Source: an uncultured Dokdonia sp. (lineage in GTDB: Bacteria > Bacteroidota > Bacteroidia > Flavobacteriales > Flavobacteriaceae). Taken from it: a stretch of DNA of 64,000 nt. The translations under genes were made by a program, and so were the position numbers. Positions 1-8,861 of this stretch are shown here, one piece after another (position 1 is the first letter of the stretch; each line of letters begins with the position of its first letter). Location of the stretch: contig CANNDF010000003.1 in NCBI GenBank assembly GCA_947503305.1, forward strand, positions 248,001-312,000. Reading direction: 5' to 3'. Below the pieces are notes generated by a model. It was not told the DNA's origin. It ran no database searches and saw nothing but the letters and a program-made list of their open reading frames with translations.

Positions 1-1384
1 GCTTTAATTTGGTAATCATTTCATCTAATTTCGTCGCTTTTACATGATCTATCGTCCCATATTTACGTAATTGACTTAAAAAGGCCTCCCCAGAATCATC
101 TCCCATAGAGACATATGCAATTTTTTTATCCTCCAAGTTTTTAACTGGAAGGATAGAAGTCGCATTTTTAGTAATCGTCAAAGCATTTTCAATGGCCGTA
201 CTATATACAATATCATCTTCTATAGTATTTAAATCTGTATAGAGGTTTTTAATATCTATTGGAGTATACGTATGTAAACCTACTTTATATTTTGCGTATA
301 ATATTTTCTTTACAGAATGTGCTAATCGTTCTTCTGTAATCTCATTATTTTCGAGTGCTCCTTTAATTTTAGAAGCAGCGCTAGGTATATCATCGCTTAT
401 TAAAAGAATATCGTTTCCTGCTTTAAAAGCTGCCAAATCTATATCTCCTGGGTCTTTAAAATTAGAAGCCCCCTTCATATTTAAGGCATCTGTAAAAATC
501 AATCCATGAAAACGTAAACTGTCTTTAAGGACATTAGTAACTAGCGTAGGAGAAATAGATGTTGGGAACCCTTCTTCGGGAACAAGACTAGGTACATTAA
601 GGTGTGCAATCATCACACTTGCTACCCCTGCCTCTATAATAGGTTTATATGGATACATTTCTATACTATCCAGGCGTTTTCTTGTAAAATCTAGTGTAGG
701 CAATGTTTTATGACTATCTTGATCAGTATCTCCATGGCCTGGAAAGTGTTTTGCTCCTCCTAGTACTCCTGCCCCTTGCATTCCTTCGAGAAATGCAACT
801 GCTTTCTCAGTTACATTCACTTTATCTTCACCGAAAGATCGATTTCCAATAATTGGGTTAGCAGAGTTTATATTAATATCTACTACGGGTCCAAAGTTGA
901 TATGGACTCCTAGTCGCTTACAATGAATCCCTATACGTTCACCTACTTTTTTCACTATTCGATTATCTTGAATAGCGCCTAGTGTCATATTCCATGGGAA
1001 AGCATATGTGCTGTCTAATCGCATGGCTAGTCCCCACTCTGCATCCATTCCTATAAGCATGGGAGTTTTTGCTAAAGCTTGAAATTCATTATTTAATTTT
1101 GCCTGTCGTACTGGTCCTCCTTTTGAAAAAATAACGCCACCAATATGATAGTCCTTAATAAGTGCGCGGATTTTGTCAATTTTGGTTTTAGGATCTCTAG
1201 AAAACACATCTACCATAAATAACTGCCCTATGCGCTCTTCAACAGACATACCATTATAAAGGCTATCTACCCATTTACGTTGCATCTCTATATCACTTGT
1301 ATATAAAGGATAGGTCTCTTGTCCTATAGAAACTAATGTAGAAAGAAGAAAGGCAAGGAAAAGTAGGTTCCTCTTTATAGTCAT
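1..1384 (-). CDS. GH3 family beta-N-acetylhexosaminidase (5' part; cut by window edge)
   Basis: About 461 N-terminal residues are present and the gene runs out of the window. A signal peptide (MTIKRNLLFLAFLLSTLVS) is followed by a GH3 TIM-barrel domain. The NagZ-type signature KHFPGHGDT with a following DSH gives the usual His/Asp acid-base dyad, and FTDALNMKG carries the predicted nucleophile Asp. Such enzymes remove beta-linked N-acetylglucosamine from peptidoglycan fragments or chitin oligomers. In Bacteroidota, exported members often carry a C-terminal beta-lactamase-like domain, which would lie outside this window and cannot be checked. The ATG at 1384 is chosen because it directly starts the signal peptide. 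The gene is divergent from the M28 peptidase gene. Confidence 0.93.
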   Translation of the reverse strand, partial: MTIKRNLLFLAFLLSTLVSIGQETYPLYTSDIEMQRKWVDSLYNGMSVEERIGQLFMVDVFSRDPKTKIDKIRALIKDYHIGGVIFSKGGPVRQAKLNNEFQALAKTPMLIGMDAEWGLAMRLDSTYAFPWNMTLGAIQDNRIVKKVGERIGIHCKRLGVHINFGPVVDININSANPIIGNRSFGEDKVNVTEKAVAFLEGMQGAGVLGGAKHFPGHGDTDQDSHKTLPTLDFTRKRLDSIEMYPYKPIIEAGVASVMIAHLNVPSLVPEEGFPTSISPTLVTNVLKDSLRFHGLIFTDALNMKGASNFKDPGDIDLAAFKAGNDILLISDDIPSAASKIKGALENNEITEERLAHSVKKILYAKYKVGLHTYTPIDIKNLYTDLNTIEDDIVYSTAIENALTITKNATSILPVKNLEDKKIAYVSMGDDSGEAFLSQLRKYGTIDHVKATKLDEMITKLK

Positions 1385-1491
1385 ACGATTGTGATCGTTT
1401 AATTGTATTGAATTGTCTTAATAACACTATATATATTTTACAAAGTATATACCAAAGTGTCCTTAATAACGAATTTACTAAGATTGGTATT

Positions 1492-1505
1492 GCTTTTACG
1501 AAAGC
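1492..1505. repeat. degenerate copy of the GCTTTCGCGAAAGC palindrome
   Basis: The sequence GCTTTTACGAAAGC differs at two positions from the 14-bp palindrome found exactly seven times elsewhere in the window. Its right flank (ATATCAAA) resembles the flank of the exact copy at 33145 (GTATCAAA), which supports common origin. It lies in the divergent intergenic region between the GH3 and M28 genes. Confidence 0.5.
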
Positions 1506-1536
1506 ATATCAAAAAGTTAACAAAATATTATTAACT

Positions 1537-1565
1537 AAACGATACGATATGTAATCGTATCGTTT
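1537..1565. promoter_or_regulatory. perfect 12-bp inverted repeat in a divergent intergenic region
   Basis: Left arm AAACGATACGAT and right arm ATCGTATCGTTT are perfect complements around a 5-bp loop (ATGTA). It sits 37 bp before the start of the M28 peptidase gene and 150 bp from the divergent GH3 gene. The symmetry suits a dimeric repressor operator or a 5'-leader hairpin; there is no T-tract suggesting a terminator. Its role is inference. Confidence 0.55.
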
Positions 1566-1602
1566 GATTTATGAATCTTTTAGTACTTTAGTAAAAAAAA
1601 CT

Positions 1603-3054
1603 ATGAGATTAATCCTACTAATCTGTGCATTTGTATCACTAAATACCTTTGCTCAACAAGAAAATTCCTTTTATGCAACGATGTCTTTACATCATGCAAA
1701 AGAACTTGTAAAAGATGCACCTTCTGAGATTGAAATCATCTCCACATATCGTAATGAGGCTGCGGTAATACTTACCCCTTTAGGTAGTCATAAGTTACAC
1801 GATAGAATATTAACTCATGGTCCTGGGTATATTTTTAGAACCTCAAAAGAGAATGCAATTTCTGCGATGGAAAGGTCTAATAATATAGTTTCCCGAAATT
1901 CGAAAAATGAATTAAATTTTACGATTACAGAAGATGAGGTAGTCATTCCTACCCTTGAACTTATCAATACACAGAATATTGCAGACCATATTGTAGAATT
2001 AGAAAATTATGAAACACGTTATCATACGAGAGCTTCTGCAACACAAGCTGCTATAGACTTAAAAGTAAAATGGGAGGAAATGGCAACTACGTATGGAAGA
2101 TCAGACGTAAGTGTTCGCCTTTATGAACATACTAATACAGATATGCCTTCTGTTATTTTAACAATTACTGGATCAGAAATTCCTGATGAGTATGTGGTTG
2201 TAGGAGGACATCTTGATTCTACTTCTAGTCAAGGAAATGATAATGCACCAGGAGCCGATGATGACGCATCTGGAATAGCGACTATTACTGAAGCAACTAG
2301 AGCTCTTTTTGAAGTAGGTTTTGTTCCGCAACGCACTATAGAAGTAATGGCATATGCCGCTGAAGAAATAGGCTTAGTAGGTTCAAATGAAATTGCTAGT
2401 GAATATGCAAATAATAATGTTAATGTCATTGCCGTATCGCAATTTGATATGACTCTTTTTAATGGATCTGCAAATGATGTTTCATTTATTACAGATTTTA
2501 CAGATGGAGATCTTACTAGTTATATGATGGAACTATTAGATCATTACAATGCATCTGGCCCTCATCAGGTTACGTATAGCACATCTGTTTGTAATTATGG
2601 TTGTTCAGATCATGCTAGCTGGACAGGTCAAGGATATCTGGCAGCATTCCCATTTGAAGCCAATTTTGGACAACATAATAGTCAGATTCATTCTACGGGA
2701 GATACATTTAGCCTTACAAATACTGCTATCCATTCGGCAAAATTTGCAAAATTATGTGCTGAATTTTTAATAGAAGTAGCAAAAAATAATAGTACGTTAA
2801 GTGTTAGTCAAAACAATATCTCATCTGTATTTATACAAATAGAAAATAATACTCTTACATACGATCTGTCTGCTGCCGGAAAGGAATTTTCCAGTATTCG
2901 ATTATTTGATATCCAAGGTAGAGAAGTAATGAATCAGTCTCATATACCTACTAAGAATAGTGTGCCTCTGCCTAGATTATCACCCGGTGTATATATAGCT
3001 ACCTTTTCTCAAGAAGATAATTCATTTATTTCTAGAAAGCTTGTAGTGAAATAG
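1603..3054 (+). CDS. secreted M28 family zinc peptidase with T9SS sorting domain
   Basis: A protein of 483 residues, read from the ATG that begins a clear signal peptide (MRLILLICAFVSLNTFAQQ); the in-frame TTG further upstream lies in the inverted repeat and would spoil the signal. The M28 metal ligands are visible in order: GGHLDS (His), GADDDASG (Asp), AAEEIG (Glu pair), QFDM (Asp) and SQIHSTGD (His). This is the co-catalytic two-zinc centre of leucine/glutamate aminopeptidases. The last 80 or so residues form a T9SS type A sorting domain (FDIQGREV, LSPGVYIATF, ending RKLVVK), so the enzyme is exported across the outer membrane. Its likely role is digestion of extracellular peptides. Confidence 0.93.
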   Translation: MRLILLICAFVSLNTFAQQENSFYATMSLHHAKELVKDAPSEIEIISTYRNEAAVILTPLGSHKLHDRILTHGPGYIFRTSKENAISAMERSNNIVSRNSKNELNFTITEDEVVIPTLELINTQNIADHIVELENYETRYHTRASATQAAIDLKVKWEEMATTYGRSDVSVRLYEHTNTDMPSVILTITGSEIPDEYVVVGGHLDSTSSQGNDNAPGADDDASGIATITEATRALFEVGFVPQRTIEVMAYAAEEIGLVGSNEIASEYANNNVNVIAVSQFDMTLFNGSANDVSFITDFTDGDLTSYMMELLDHYNASGPHQVTYSTSVCNYGCSDHASWTGQGYLAAFPFEANFGQHNSQIHSTGDTFSLTNTAIHSAKFAKLCAEFLIEVAKNNSTLSVSQNNISSVFIQIENNTLTYDLSAAGKEFSSIRLFDIQGREVMNQSHIPTKNSVPLPRLSPGVYIATFSQEDNSFISRKLVVK

Positions 3055-3078
3055 TTTATAGTGTTGTGTAATTGTATT

Positions 3079-3567
3079 CTATTTTCTTAGAAAACGATTG
3101 TGCCAACTATCTTTTGCAGGTGTTTCCCAGTGGTTTTGATATTCTCCAAGATTGGTCACTAGATTATTAAATACAATTGTATTTTTTCCAATAGCACCAT
3201 CTTTTGCCATTTTCTTAAAATCAAGTAATGGCTTATAGTGTATGCGATCATTTTGATAATAGGTAACATTCATTTTATCCAAAAGATCAACATCTAGTTC
3301 GTCTTGCAATGATTGTATAAAGCGAACTTGGCTATCGATAGAGCACCCACTTGCTGAAGCCAGCGATTGATCAAGTGCTATAATAATAAAGCGATTATAT
3401 TTAATTTCAAAGGCAGCTTTAAGGTCTGCTCCATGGGCTGTCCATGATGTTAAAAAACTTGTGAGATCTTTCTCTAATTGACCTAATTGTTCTTCTTTGA
3501 AAGCTTTATCACTTTGATATATCCAAACTCTAGCGTCTGGAGGAAGTGTCTGTATATCGTATAACAT
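3079..3567 (-). CDS. conserved flavobacterial protein of 162 aa (often labelled 'ABC transporter ATPase')
   Basis: The protein has no signal peptide or membrane segment and is probably cytosolic. I see no Walker A or ABC signature, so the 'ABC transporter ATPase' name common for this family in databases is not supported by the sequence. It has an N-terminal region with many acidic and aromatic residues (ARVWIYQSD) and a single ASGCSID segment. It is the last gene of a minus-strand cluster, 5 bp after the CCG-type (Fe-S) protein, so the two are probably co-transcribed. Function unknown; a role linked to the (Fe-S) protein is inference from position only. Confidence 0.8.
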   Translation of the reverse strand: MLYDIQTLPPDARVWIYQSDKAFKEEQLGQLEKDLTSFLTSWTAHGADLKAAFEIKYNRFIIIALDQSLASASGCSIDSQVRFIQSLQDELDVDLLDKMNVTYYQNDRIHYKPLLDFKKMAKDGAIGKNTIVFNNLVTNLGEYQNHWETPAKDSWHNRFLRK

Positions 3568-3572
3568 TTTTA

Positions 3573-4364
3573 TTATAATTCTTCGGCAGCTGCAATCATT
3601 TCGGCAACATCCATTACTTCTATGCTGTCTTCTTTTTCTTTATTCTTTACACCATCTGTCATCATTGTATTGCAAAATGGACATCCCGCTGCAATGATAT
3701 CTGGTTTTACTTCTAGTGCCTGTTCTGTACGCTCTATGTTTACATCTTTATTTCCCTGCTCGGGTTCTTTAAACATTTGTGCTCCACCAGCGCCACAACA
3801 AAGCCCATTGGTCTTACACTTACGCATTTCTACTAATTCTACTTCTAATTTGCGTAATAAATCTCTTGGAGCTTCATATACATTATTTGCTCTTCCCAAA
3901 TAACATGGATCATGAAAAGTAATGCGTTTTCCTTTGAACTTACCTCCTTCTACAGTGAGTCTCCCATCTTCTAATAGGGATTTTAAAAACTGGGTATGGT
4001 GTACAACTTCATAAGTACCACCTAATGAAGGATATTCATTTTTTAATGTATTAAAACAGTGAGGGCACGCAGTAACGATTTTTTTTATTTCATAACCGTT
4101 GAGCACCTCAATATTTGTTACTGCTTGCATCTGAAAAAGAAATTCATTTCCCGCTCTTTTGGCTGGATCTCCTGTACAACTTTCTTCTGCTCCTAATACC
4201 GCAAAGTCTACATTTGCTTTATTTAAAATACGGGCAAAGGCTTTGGTAATTTTTTTGGCTCTATCGTCAAAACTCCCTGAACAACCTACCCAAAACAAAA
4301 CTTCTGGTTGTTTCCCTTGTGCCATATATTCGGCCATCGTAGGTACTCTTAATGGTTCACTCAT
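3573..4364 (-). CDS. CCG-domain (Fe-S) oxidoreductase subunit (HdrB/GlcF/LutA-like)
   Basis: 263 residues without membrane segments. A cysteine-rich CCG domain is seen: GCSG near the N-terminus, ACPHC in the middle, HDPCYLGR, then NGLCCGAGGAQMF and GCPFCN. The second CCG motif is complete; the first is degenerate (EESCTGD). The family binds a [4Fe-4S] cluster and forms the electron-accepting or thiol-handling subunit of heterodisulfide-reductase-like, glycolate oxidase and lactate-oxidation complexes. The membrane ferredoxin protein three genes upstream in the same cluster is the likely partner, giving an HdrDE-like split arrangement. The natural substrate cannot be told from sequence. Confidence 0.88.
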   Translation of the reverse strand: MSEPLRVPTMAEYMAQGKQPEVLFWVGCSGSFDDRAKKITKAFARILNKANVDFAVLGAEESCTGDPAKRAGNEFLFQMQAVTNIEVLNGYEIKKIVTACPHCFNTLKNEYPSLGGTYEVVHHTQFLKSLLEDGRLTVEGGKFKGKRITFHDPCYLGRANNVYEAPRDLLRKLEVELVEMRKCKTNGLCCGAGGAQMFKEPEQGNKDVNIERTEQALEVKPDIIAAGCPFCNTMMTDGVKNKEKEDSIEVMDVAEMIAAAEEL

Positions 4365-4377
4365 ATTCTTTTTTTAT

Positions 4378-4391
4378 GCTTTCGCTAAAGC
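4378..4391. repeat. near-exact copy of the dispersed palindrome
   Basis: GCTTTCGCTAAAGC, one mismatch from the core, inside a longer symmetric context TATGC...GCATA. It lies in the 65-bp gap between the CCG (Fe-S) protein and the HAD phosphatase of the minus-strand cluster. Confidence 0.75.
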
Positions 4392-4429
4392 ATAACAACT
4401 CACATGAGTTATCATACTTCTCGCTTTTA

Positions 4430-4867
4430 TTAATCTTCAAATACTTGGATTGTCACCTCTTTTTCTACTAAATCAGTAAACTTTCCTTTGTATCGCGTAG
4501 CTTTTACTAAATGGTTATCGATCCAATGGTAATTACCTCCTCTAGGTTTCCCCATCAATAGACTATGATACTTAAAACCATGTTTTTTAAGCCATGTTTC
4601 AGTGTACCCTCTATGTTCTTCTGTACGTGAGGTAAAAAAACAAATTATATGCCCTTCTTCATACCACTTATTCAATGTTTTTAATGCATCTGGATATACA
4701 GCTGCAGTGAGCATACGTTCTGGTTCTTCATTTGGTATATCATCGCATATAGTGCCATCTATATCTATCAGATAGTTTTTCATACCCTCAGGAAGTACTG
4801 GACTTACATGTTCTCCATCTTCTAATTTCTCACTCAACAGTTTGTCTACGTCTTCTTTATTCATCAA
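4430..4867 (-). CDS. small HAD-superfamily phosphatase
   Basis: 145 residues. The HAD motif I is present as LIDIDGTICDD (nucleophile Asp and the +2 Asp), motif II as FFTSRTEEHRG (Ser/Thr region as in polynucleotide kinase 3'-phosphatase and Swiss Army-knife-like small HADs), and WIDNHLVKA supplies the late acidic motif. The family hydrolyses phosphate esters in the cytosol; the substrate is not evident. The start codon is followed by a charged 25-residue extension before the HAD core. The gene lies 1 bp after the upstream small secreted protein, so it is translationally linked within the cluster. Confidence 0.85.
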   Translation of the reverse strand: MMNKEDVDKLLSEKLEDGEHVSPVLPEGMKNYLIDIDGTICDDIPNEEPERMLTAAVYPDALKTLNKWYEEGHIICFFTSRTEEHRGYTETWLKKHGFKYHSLLMGKPRGGNYHWIDNHLVKATRYKGKFTDLVEKEVTIQVFED

Positions 4868-4868
4868 A

Positions 4869-5210
4869 TTATTTATTATTTAAGTTTCTAAAATCTTCTT
4901 TGCTAAATCTTACAATTAATGCCAATCGATGCTCACCTGGCTTTCTATATCTAGGGTTGTGACGTTCTATCATAGATTGTCTCATTGCTTCTTGTTGTAA
5001 AACATCCATTTGTTTTTCTGAACAGAAGTCACAAAAGATCTTTTTAACAGTTAATGAATCTACCCCTAATTGTTCATTTATATATAAACGTGTATACATT
5101 TTAAATTGTAATGAATCTTTACGGTAATCTTTAGACGAGACTTGAGCATTTGCTGTTGAAGCAAGTATACATACTAGTCCAAATATTACTATAAGAAATT
5201 TAATTTTCAT
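4869..5210 (-). CDS. small secreted protein with a CxxC motif
   Basis: 113 residues from the ATG that starts a signal peptide (MKIKFLIVIFGLVCILASTANA); an in-frame upstream ATG would lengthen the protein inside the preceding gene and hide the signal. The start overlaps the end of the membrane (Fe-S) protein gene by 11 bp, indicating coupled translation. The mature part is basic and contains IFCDFCSEKQ, a CxxC pair that could bind metal or be redox-active. I do not recognise a family. Position between the two (Fe-S) subunits suggests a related function, but that is inference. Confidence 0.75.
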   Translation of the reverse strand: MKIKFLIVIFGLVCILASTANAQVSSKDYRKDSLQFKMYTRLYINEQLGVDSLTVKKIFCDFCSEKQMDVLQQEAMRQSMIERHNPRYRKPGEHRLALIVRFSKEDFRNLNNK

Positions 5211-6537
5211 GTATCCAATTTGCTCTATCCATTTGATTAAATGGCCATGGTGCTCCATTATTCTCAATATTAGTCATCGCATTATTTAAATCTGATGGAG
5301 CAGCACTTTCTTCCATCACCATATAACGACGCATATCCATAATAATACTCAAAGGGTCTATTCCTATAGGACATGCTTCTGTACATGCATTACACGTTGT
5401 ACATGCCCATAATTCTTCTTTACTAATATGATCGTCTAATAATTGTTTCCCATCTGGAACAAACTCACCATTTGCGTCTATATTTTTACTTACAACTTCC
5501 AGTCGATCTCTCGTATCCATCATGATCTTACGTGGAGATAGTTTTTTTCCTGTTTGATTTGCTGGACATTCACTTGTACATCGACCACATTCTGTACAAC
5601 TATAAGAGTTCATAAGTTGTACCCAGTTAAGATCCATAACATCACTGGCTCCAAACTTTTCTGGCTCTCCCTCCTCTTCTTCTGCAGGTGCTGCAAATGG
5701 GTCTGCATTTGGATCCATCATAAGCATTACCTCTTTTGTTACTGAATCTAAATTATCAAACTCTCCCTTGGGTTGTAATTTTGCGTACCATGTATTCGGA
5801 AATGCCAATAGAATATGCAAATGTTTGGAATAATAGAGGTAGTTTAAAAATATGAGTATCCCTATAATGTGCATCCACCATGCGGCACGTTCTATTAATA
5901 CTAACGTACTTTCTGATACTCCTTCAAATAAGGGCGCTATATACTGACTTATAGGGAATGCTCCTACTAACCCAGCTTCAGATGCATAATGAGTAGCTCC
6001 CATCATTTGCAACTGCAAATCTGTAGCATTCATCATTAAAAATAAAGTCATCAATACAATTTCAAAATAGAGGATAAGATTTCCATCCATCTTAGGCCAT
6101 CCTTTCATTTCTGGATTTAAAAATCTTTTTATACGTATTACATTACGTCGCATCCAGAATATAACAATAGCCACAATAACAAGTAATGCTAGTACTTCAA
6201 AACTCCCTATAAGGAAATCATATACACTACCTAAAAAAGAAAATACACGATGGGTACCAAAGAGGCCATCAATGATAATTTCTAATACTTCGATATTGAT
6301 AATAATAAAACCTAAATATACGACTACATGTAAGATACCCGAGACTGGTCGTTTTACCATCTTATATTGACCTAGGGCAATTTTTGCCATATTGCGCCAT
6401 CTAAGTGGTTTTTGATCTGATCTATTTATATCTTTTCCAAGATTGATATTGCGAAAGAGTTTTTTTACATTTTTTATAAAAAACCCCACTCCTAGAAATA
6501 GGATGATAAGAAATAAGATATTAGGTATATATTGCAT
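5200..6537 (-). CDS. membrane ferredoxin-type (Fe-S) oxidoreductase subunit (HdrE/NarI-like plus 2x[4Fe-4S])
   Basis: 445 residues. The N-terminal half holds about five to six membrane segments (for example residues 4-20, 69-90, 105-125, 155-170, 220-240), like the NarI/HdrE cytochrome b-type domain. The cytosolic C-terminal half carries two [4Fe-4S] motifs, CTECGRCTSECP and CTTCNACTEACP, each ending in Pro as in bacterial ferredoxins. It would carry electrons between the quinone pool and the CCG-domain protein of the same cluster. The gene follows the MlaD-like gene by 21 bp and overlaps the next gene. Whether heme is bound was not settled. Confidence 0.88.
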   Translation of the reverse strand: MQYIPNILFLIILFLGVGFFIKNVKKLFRNINLGKDINRSDQKPLRWRNMAKIALGQYKMVKRPVSGILHVVVYLGFIIINIEVLEIIIDGLFGTHRVFSFLGSVYDFLIGSFEVLALLVIVAIVIFWMRRNVIRIKRFLNPEMKGWPKMDGNLILYFEIVLMTLFLMMNATDLQLQMMGATHYASEAGLVGAFPISQYIAPLFEGVSESTLVLIERAAWWMHIIGILIFLNYLYYSKHLHILLAFPNTWYAKLQPKGEFDNLDSVTKEVMLMMDPNADPFAAPAEEEEGEPEKFGASDVMDLNWVQLMNSYSCTECGRCTSECPANQTGKKLSPRKIMMDTRDRLEVVSKNIDANGEFVPDGKQLLDDHISKEELWACTTCNACTEACPIGIDPLSIIMDMRRYMVMEESAAPSDLNNAMTNIENNGAPWPFNQMDRANWIHEN

Positions 6538-6558
6538 AATCGTTAGTTAGTGTTCCAC

Positions 6559-7512
6559 CTAACGTAACGAATCTTTAGGTGGGCTATACTCTTTTGGTTT
6601 TTTTCCAAAAAGAGAAAAATGTACGTAACGCTTAGGATTTAATCGCATATCTTGAAGCAATAATTCCATTTGCTTGGTCGTACGTTCCAAATTTACATAA
6701 ACTTGGTCATCTTGCAAAAGCTTTCCAGCCGTTCCTTGTCCAGTTTTAAGATTATTTGCTATTACTTCAAAATCTTCAAGCATTTTTTCAATATTTGTCA
6801 TCATTTCCCCTATTTCTAGATCAGAAAGTGTTCCAGAAAATTCAGCAAAATCTGTAGACATCTTATTAAGATTATCTAAAGTACCATTAAGTTTCTCTTT
6901 ATTATCAGATAAAAGTGTATTCACTGATTGAGAAGCCCCTTTCAATTCTCTTGCAGTAAGTGTAAAATCTGCAATAGCTTGTTTTAAATTTGTTCGAGTA
7001 TCATTATCCAAAACATTATTAACAGAAGTAAGTAATGAATCTGCGTCATTAACTGCAGATTCTATAGTACGTTGTAAAGGCTCTAAACGTTCATTGACAA
7101 GTTCTAATAAACCACTATCAATTTCTGATATTAATGTATCTCTATTTTTTGCAGGAGTTCCTTCTTCATAATTAGGGACAATCGCAAGGTTCTTACCGCT
7201 TATAAATCCTGTGCCGTATACCTTTGCTATGCTTTTATTAGAAAAACTAAAATCATTTACAACATTAAACTCTACAATGAGTTTTCCTCTAGTATCTGCA
7301 AATTTAATAGACAATACTTTTCCAACAGTCAGTCCATTAATAGTAACATTTGCTCCAGGAGTAAGGCCTTCTACGTTATCGTATAAAGCATAAAAAGTTC
7401 TGTTTTTTTCTAATAAATTTTGACCTTTAAGGTAATTATAGCCCCCTATAAGCAAGATAAGTGCTCCAATGACTAATATGGCTGTTTTTACTTCTCTAGA
7501 AATTTTAAACAT
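6559..7512 (-). CDS. MlaD/MCE-domain lipid transport protein
   Basis: 317 residues from the ATG beginning MFKISREVKTAILVIGALILL, a single N-terminal membrane anchor. It is followed by an MCE domain (YDNVEGLTPGANVTINGLTVGKV) and a long helical C-terminal part rich in repeated acidic/Leu segments. MCE proteins form hexameric rings that shuttle phospholipids across the periplasm in Mla-type systems. The partner permease and ATPase (MlaE, MlaF) are not in the window. Neighbouring cell-envelope genes (amidase, LptD) fit. An upstream in-frame ATG eight codons earlier is possible but adds nothing to the anchor. Confidence 0.92.
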   Translation of the reverse strand: MFKISREVKTAILVIGALILLIGGYNYLKGQNLLEKNRTFYALYDNVEGLTPGANVTINGLTVGKVLSIKFADTRGKLIVEFNVVNDFSFSNKSIAKVYGTGFISGKNLAIVPNYEEGTPAKNRDTLISEIDSGLLELVNERLEPLQRTIESAVNDADSLLTSVNNVLDNDTRTNLKQAIADFTLTARELKGASQSVNTLLSDNKEKLNGTLDNLNKMSTDFAEFSGTLSDLEIGEMMTNIEKMLEDFEVIANNLKTGQGTAGKLLQDDQVYVNLERTTKQMELLLQDMRLNPKRYVHFSLFGKKPKEYSPPKDSLR

Positions 7513-7574
7513 AAAGTAGGTATATCCAATAAACAAATGTAGGAATTAAATAAGACCTAAATATTAAGATTTAA

Positions 7575-8690
7575 TTAATTTAATACTTGTTGTAATGGGA
7601 CTTGAATATTATTTTTTTGAAAAGAGACGATAAAAGCACTTGTGTATCCTTTTTCTTTTGCCTGTTTGAGTTTGCGCTTAATTTCTGTATAATTAGAAGT
7701 GCCTCCAAAATAATACTTATAAAGACCATCTTTTTTTAAACGTGAGATATCACGTAACCCTTTAAAGTTATAGGGTTTTGTCTCTAGTTTCCTTTTACTT
7801 GCGGCAAGTTGTACTTTAAAGGTTATTCCATCTACGATCCTATCTTCTTCAACACCTACTTTCTCAACAAGGTCAATTGTGCTATTATCTAAATAGCTAA
7901 AGATCTTGTTTTTATATTCCCGTACCGAAGAAGCAATGGCCATTGCAAAGGCCTTTTGTCCTTTAGAAGAATTAAGATATTTACCTTCTTTAGTATTAGT
8001 AATAAATCCAGTTTCTATTAATACACTAGGCATCACTGTTTGGTGTAATACAATAAAACCTGCTTGTTTTACACTGCGGTCTTTACGTTTGAGTTTTTCT
8101 CTAAAATTATCTTGAACCAAAGAGGCAAGTAATATACTCTGATCTAAATACTCTTCCTGCATAAGCTCAAGTCCAATTGCAGACTCAGGAGAACTCAAAT
8201 CATACTGTGCATAGGTTTCTTCATAATTTTCTTCCAAGAAAATAACAGAGTTTTCCGCTTTGGCAACATTGAGATTTGTTGCATTGCGATGTAATCCTAG
8301 TACATATGTCTCTGCTCCATATGCTTGAGAAGTATGAGCATTGCAATGTATAGATATAAATAAATCTGCATTTGCTTTATTAGCAATCTGACCTCTTTTA
8401 AAGAGATCTACAAAAACATCAGTCTTACGAGTATAAATGACTTCTATATCTTTATTCTTTTCTAGTTCTTTCCCTAATGCCAATACAATTTTTAAAGCGA
8501 TATCACTTTCTTTATAGCCTGCTTTTGATGGTTTTCCTGGATCATGACCTCCATGTCCTGCATCCAGTACTACTTTAAACTTTTTAGTGAGAATAGGATC
8601 TGTTAAATATGCAGCATCTACATTAACAAAACTCATGAGTAGCGTTAAATAAATACTAAATGAAATAAGATTACGCATCCTTTTTATCAA
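7575..8690 (-). CDS. N-acetylmuramoyl-L-alanine amidase (Amidase_3)
   Basis: 371 residues with a signal peptide (MRNLISFSIYLTLLMSFVNVDA; an ATG four codons later, at 8678, is an equally good start). The Amidase_3 zinc site is visible: LDAGHGGHDPG (first His), KESD (Glu), SIHCNAH (His), and SVLIETGFITN (catalytic Glu). It cleaves the amide bond between MurNAc and the stem peptide in the periplasm during cell separation or peptidoglycan turnover. The C-terminal 90 residues contain a SPOR-like region (FKVQLAAS...) that could bind denuded glycan strands at septa. It is the first gene of the minus-strand cluster. Confidence 0.93.
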   Translation of the reverse strand: MIKRMRNLISFSIYLTLLMSFVNVDAAYLTDPILTKKFKVVLDAGHGGHDPGKPSKAGYKESDIALKIVLALGKELEKNKDIEVIYTRKTDVFVDLFKRGQIANKANADLFISIHCNAHTSQAYGAETYVLGLHRNATNLNVAKAENSVIFLEENYEETYAQYDLSSPESAIGLELMQEEYLDQSILLASLVQDNFREKLKRKDRSVKQAGFIVLHQTVMPSVLIETGFITNTKEGKYLNSSKGQKAFAMAIASSVREYKNKIFSYLDNSTIDLVEKVGVEEDRIVDGITFKVQLAASKRKLETKPYNFKGLRDISRLKKDGLYKYYFGGTSNYTEIKRKLKQAKEKGYTSAFIVSFQKNNIQVPLQQVLN

Positions 8691-8787
8691 AATTTAATCT
8701 TTTAGTCGTTAGTTCGTATAAACAAGGAACAATTTGGTATCAAACGTAAATTGTTTACTATATATTTTCAAAATTACGAGAATTGGA

Positions 8788-8817
8788 TTTCAACCCGAAA
8801 AAATATGTGTAATTTTG
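8788..8817 (+). promoter_or_regulatory. Bacteroidota-type promoter for lptD
   Basis: TAATTTTG at 8810-8817 matches the -7 consensus TAnnTTTG exactly; TTTC at 8788-8791 sits about 18 bp upstream where TTTG/TTG is expected. The inferred transcript would start near 8824, which excludes the more upstream in-frame start codons of LptD and supports the TTG at 8862. Confidence 0.55.
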
Positions 8818-8861
8818 GCACTTTAATTGATGCTTGTCGCACAAAAATAGGATTAATCGCA

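Noticed and set aside
2549-2770. 73-codon plus-strand frame inside the M28 gene
   Set aside because: Overlaps the conserved metal-ligand region of the M28 peptidase in another frame.
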